Shown here: one piece after another, positions 59,166 to 60,000 of the stretch
Position numbering within the stretch: the first letter of the stretch is position 1
Layout of the letters: each line of letters opens with the position of its first letter
From: Prorocentrum cordatum
Taxonomy: Eukaryota; Sar; Dinophyceae; Prorocentrales; Prorocentraceae
Reading direction: 5' to 3'
DNA: 60,000 bases
NCBI GenBank assembly: GCA_963575745.1
Contig: CAUYUJ010015737.1
Location: 74,001-134,000 of the forward strand
Position numbers and translations under genes: made by a program
Notes under the pieces: generated by a model
What the model was told of the DNA's origin: nothing
Databases searched by the model: none
The model's input: only the letters and a program-made list of their open reading frames with translations

Positions 59166-60000
59166 TCGGTATCCGATCGCAGTGAGAGCCCAGGAGGCTC
59201 CAGTGTGGATTCTGCCCGCTTTGATGGCGGATCCACAGCTTTTGAAGAGCACTTCTGCGCCGATCGCGATGTCGGCGATCCAGCGGAGTGCGAGTTTCAC
59301 CCTGAATATCCCGCGGCTCCTGGCATGGCCAGAGTCAGGGATTGTGTAAATACGTTCCTCCAGGATCCTGCGGTCTCCGGTCTTGGTCCGCTCGATCATT
59401 TAGAGTGGGCTCTTGGTTTGCCCTCGTGTTGCGATCGTCCCTCGGTGCCAGAGGCGGTCGCTGCTCCTCTCGCTCGTGTGCTTTCTCTTGGTGGCCAGGC
59501 TTTGGCTTCTGCTAGGGCAGCTAGTCTCGCGCATTGGCGTGAGCGCAAGCGCGTGCTGGACCCGCTCTGGGCGCGCAGGTTCGGCTCTCTGCCGGCGCAC
59601 GTTCAGAGCGTTCTTGGTCCGAAGAAAAATCTGCTTGTGCTCAGCGAGATGCTCGAGGCCATCGCGTGGCCCGATACTCGGTTGGTAGCTGATTTGCGCA
59701 ATGGGTTTCCCCTTCTGGGTGAGATTCCGCGCAGTGGCGTGCTGCCGCAGATTCCGTACGCACAGTGCTCGGAATCTGCATCGAGCTTGCGGGCGCAAGC
59801 CAGCGCTCTGAATGAGGACACGCTCCGCCGCGTGCGGCGACCGGCCGGTCTGGAGGATGCGGTCCGAGCGGCCTTCGAAGCTAAGTGTAAAAAGGAAGTC
59901 AGCGATGGCCATGCGAGGTGGCGCTCCTTGCCTGGCAATTGCGTTCTCACTGCACGCTTTCCGGCCGACGAGGGTTGGAACGATAATTCGCGCCGGGTGC
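59166..60000 (+). CDS. E11 RT, N-terminal part (cut by the window)
   Basis: Open from the gag TGA to the last base in the gag tail frame, with the first ATG at 59325. Contains LDHLEWALGLP, LAHWRERKRVLDPLWARRF, VQSVLGPKKNLLVLSEMLEAIAWPD, GFPLLGEIPRSGVLPQIPY, VRAAFEAKCKKEVSDGHARW and CVLTARFPADEGW. The catalytic RT and RNase H motifs lie beyond the window. No defect is seen so far. The 52-codon stretch between UGA and the first ATG is itself open and resembles the E6 linker, which supports readthrough. Confidence 0.85.

Larger units (their letters stand above)
56997..60000 (+). mobile_element. E11: plus-strand element running off the window
   Basis: Terminal hairpin at 56989-57035 (stem CCCCCAAATCGC-GGA-GCGATTTGGGGG, then GCAGGAAAATC), then a leader, gag and the start of RT. 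It is inserted in E10 after TTTTTATC; E8 reads TTTTTGTCG there with no insertion. YR and 3' repeats lie beyond 60000. Confidence 0.78.

Overview
This is a strongly GC-rich, gene-poor piece of a eukaryotic nuclear genome. It is built almost entirely from one superfamily of tyrosine-recombinase (YR) retrotransposons and their non-coding relatives, with many satellite arrays. I saw no rRNA, CRISPR array, operon or ordinary host protein gene. The only non-transposon genes are tRNAs: Leu-CAA, Thr-AGU and Trp-CCA together at 24.87-25.31 kb, plus a Gly-CCC-like sequence at 11.98 kb. Extreme repetitiveness, GC-rich minisatellites, DIRS/Ngaro-type elements and a weak spliced-leader-like relic make a dinoflagellate my first guess. 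A GC-rich green alga is the main alternative. This is inference, since no diagnostic host gene is present.

The key element is E1 (11269-19935, + strand). It carries gag, reverse transcriptase/RNase H (RT/RH) and YR, each as an open frame, inside split direct repeats in the order A1 - genes - B1 - A2 - B2. PAT and Ngaro elements have this layout. Every A repeat starts with a small hairpin followed by GAAAATC, every B repeat ends in (G)TTTTC, and insertions sit at TTTTC in the target. The hairpin stems differ between families but stay paired. gag and pol lie in one frame separated by a single UGA in four copies; the fifth copy has CGA there.

Layout: 1-11268, non-coding satellites and segmental duplications, including the pre-insertion version of the E1 site. 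11269-19935, E1. 19945-23655, E2 (-), a gene-less element with a 1.6-kb array of 9-bp units. 23656-24234, E3 (-), a scrap with a gag piece. 24235-55626, E4 (-), an old element whose gag and RT/RH are split by later insertions: a tRNA-bearing segment (about 24862-25315), E5 (25535-32586, gene-less, itself holding E12 at 27695-28723) and E6 (34787-53457). E6 (+) is in turn split by E7 (38867-40928, YR only), E8 (42157-45905, YR only) and E9 (46537-53078, -, gag/RT/YR). 55713-56996, E10, a fragment of the E8 family cut by E11. 56997-60000, E11 (+), with gag and the start of RT running off the window.

How the parts work together, inferred from family knowledge: gag packages the RNA, RT/RH copies it and the YR integrates a circular DNA. 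The A-B junction seen inside each B1-A2 unit is the sequence such a circle would carry. YR-only E7/E8 and gene-less E2/E5/E12 keep the ends and would depend on proteins from full elements.
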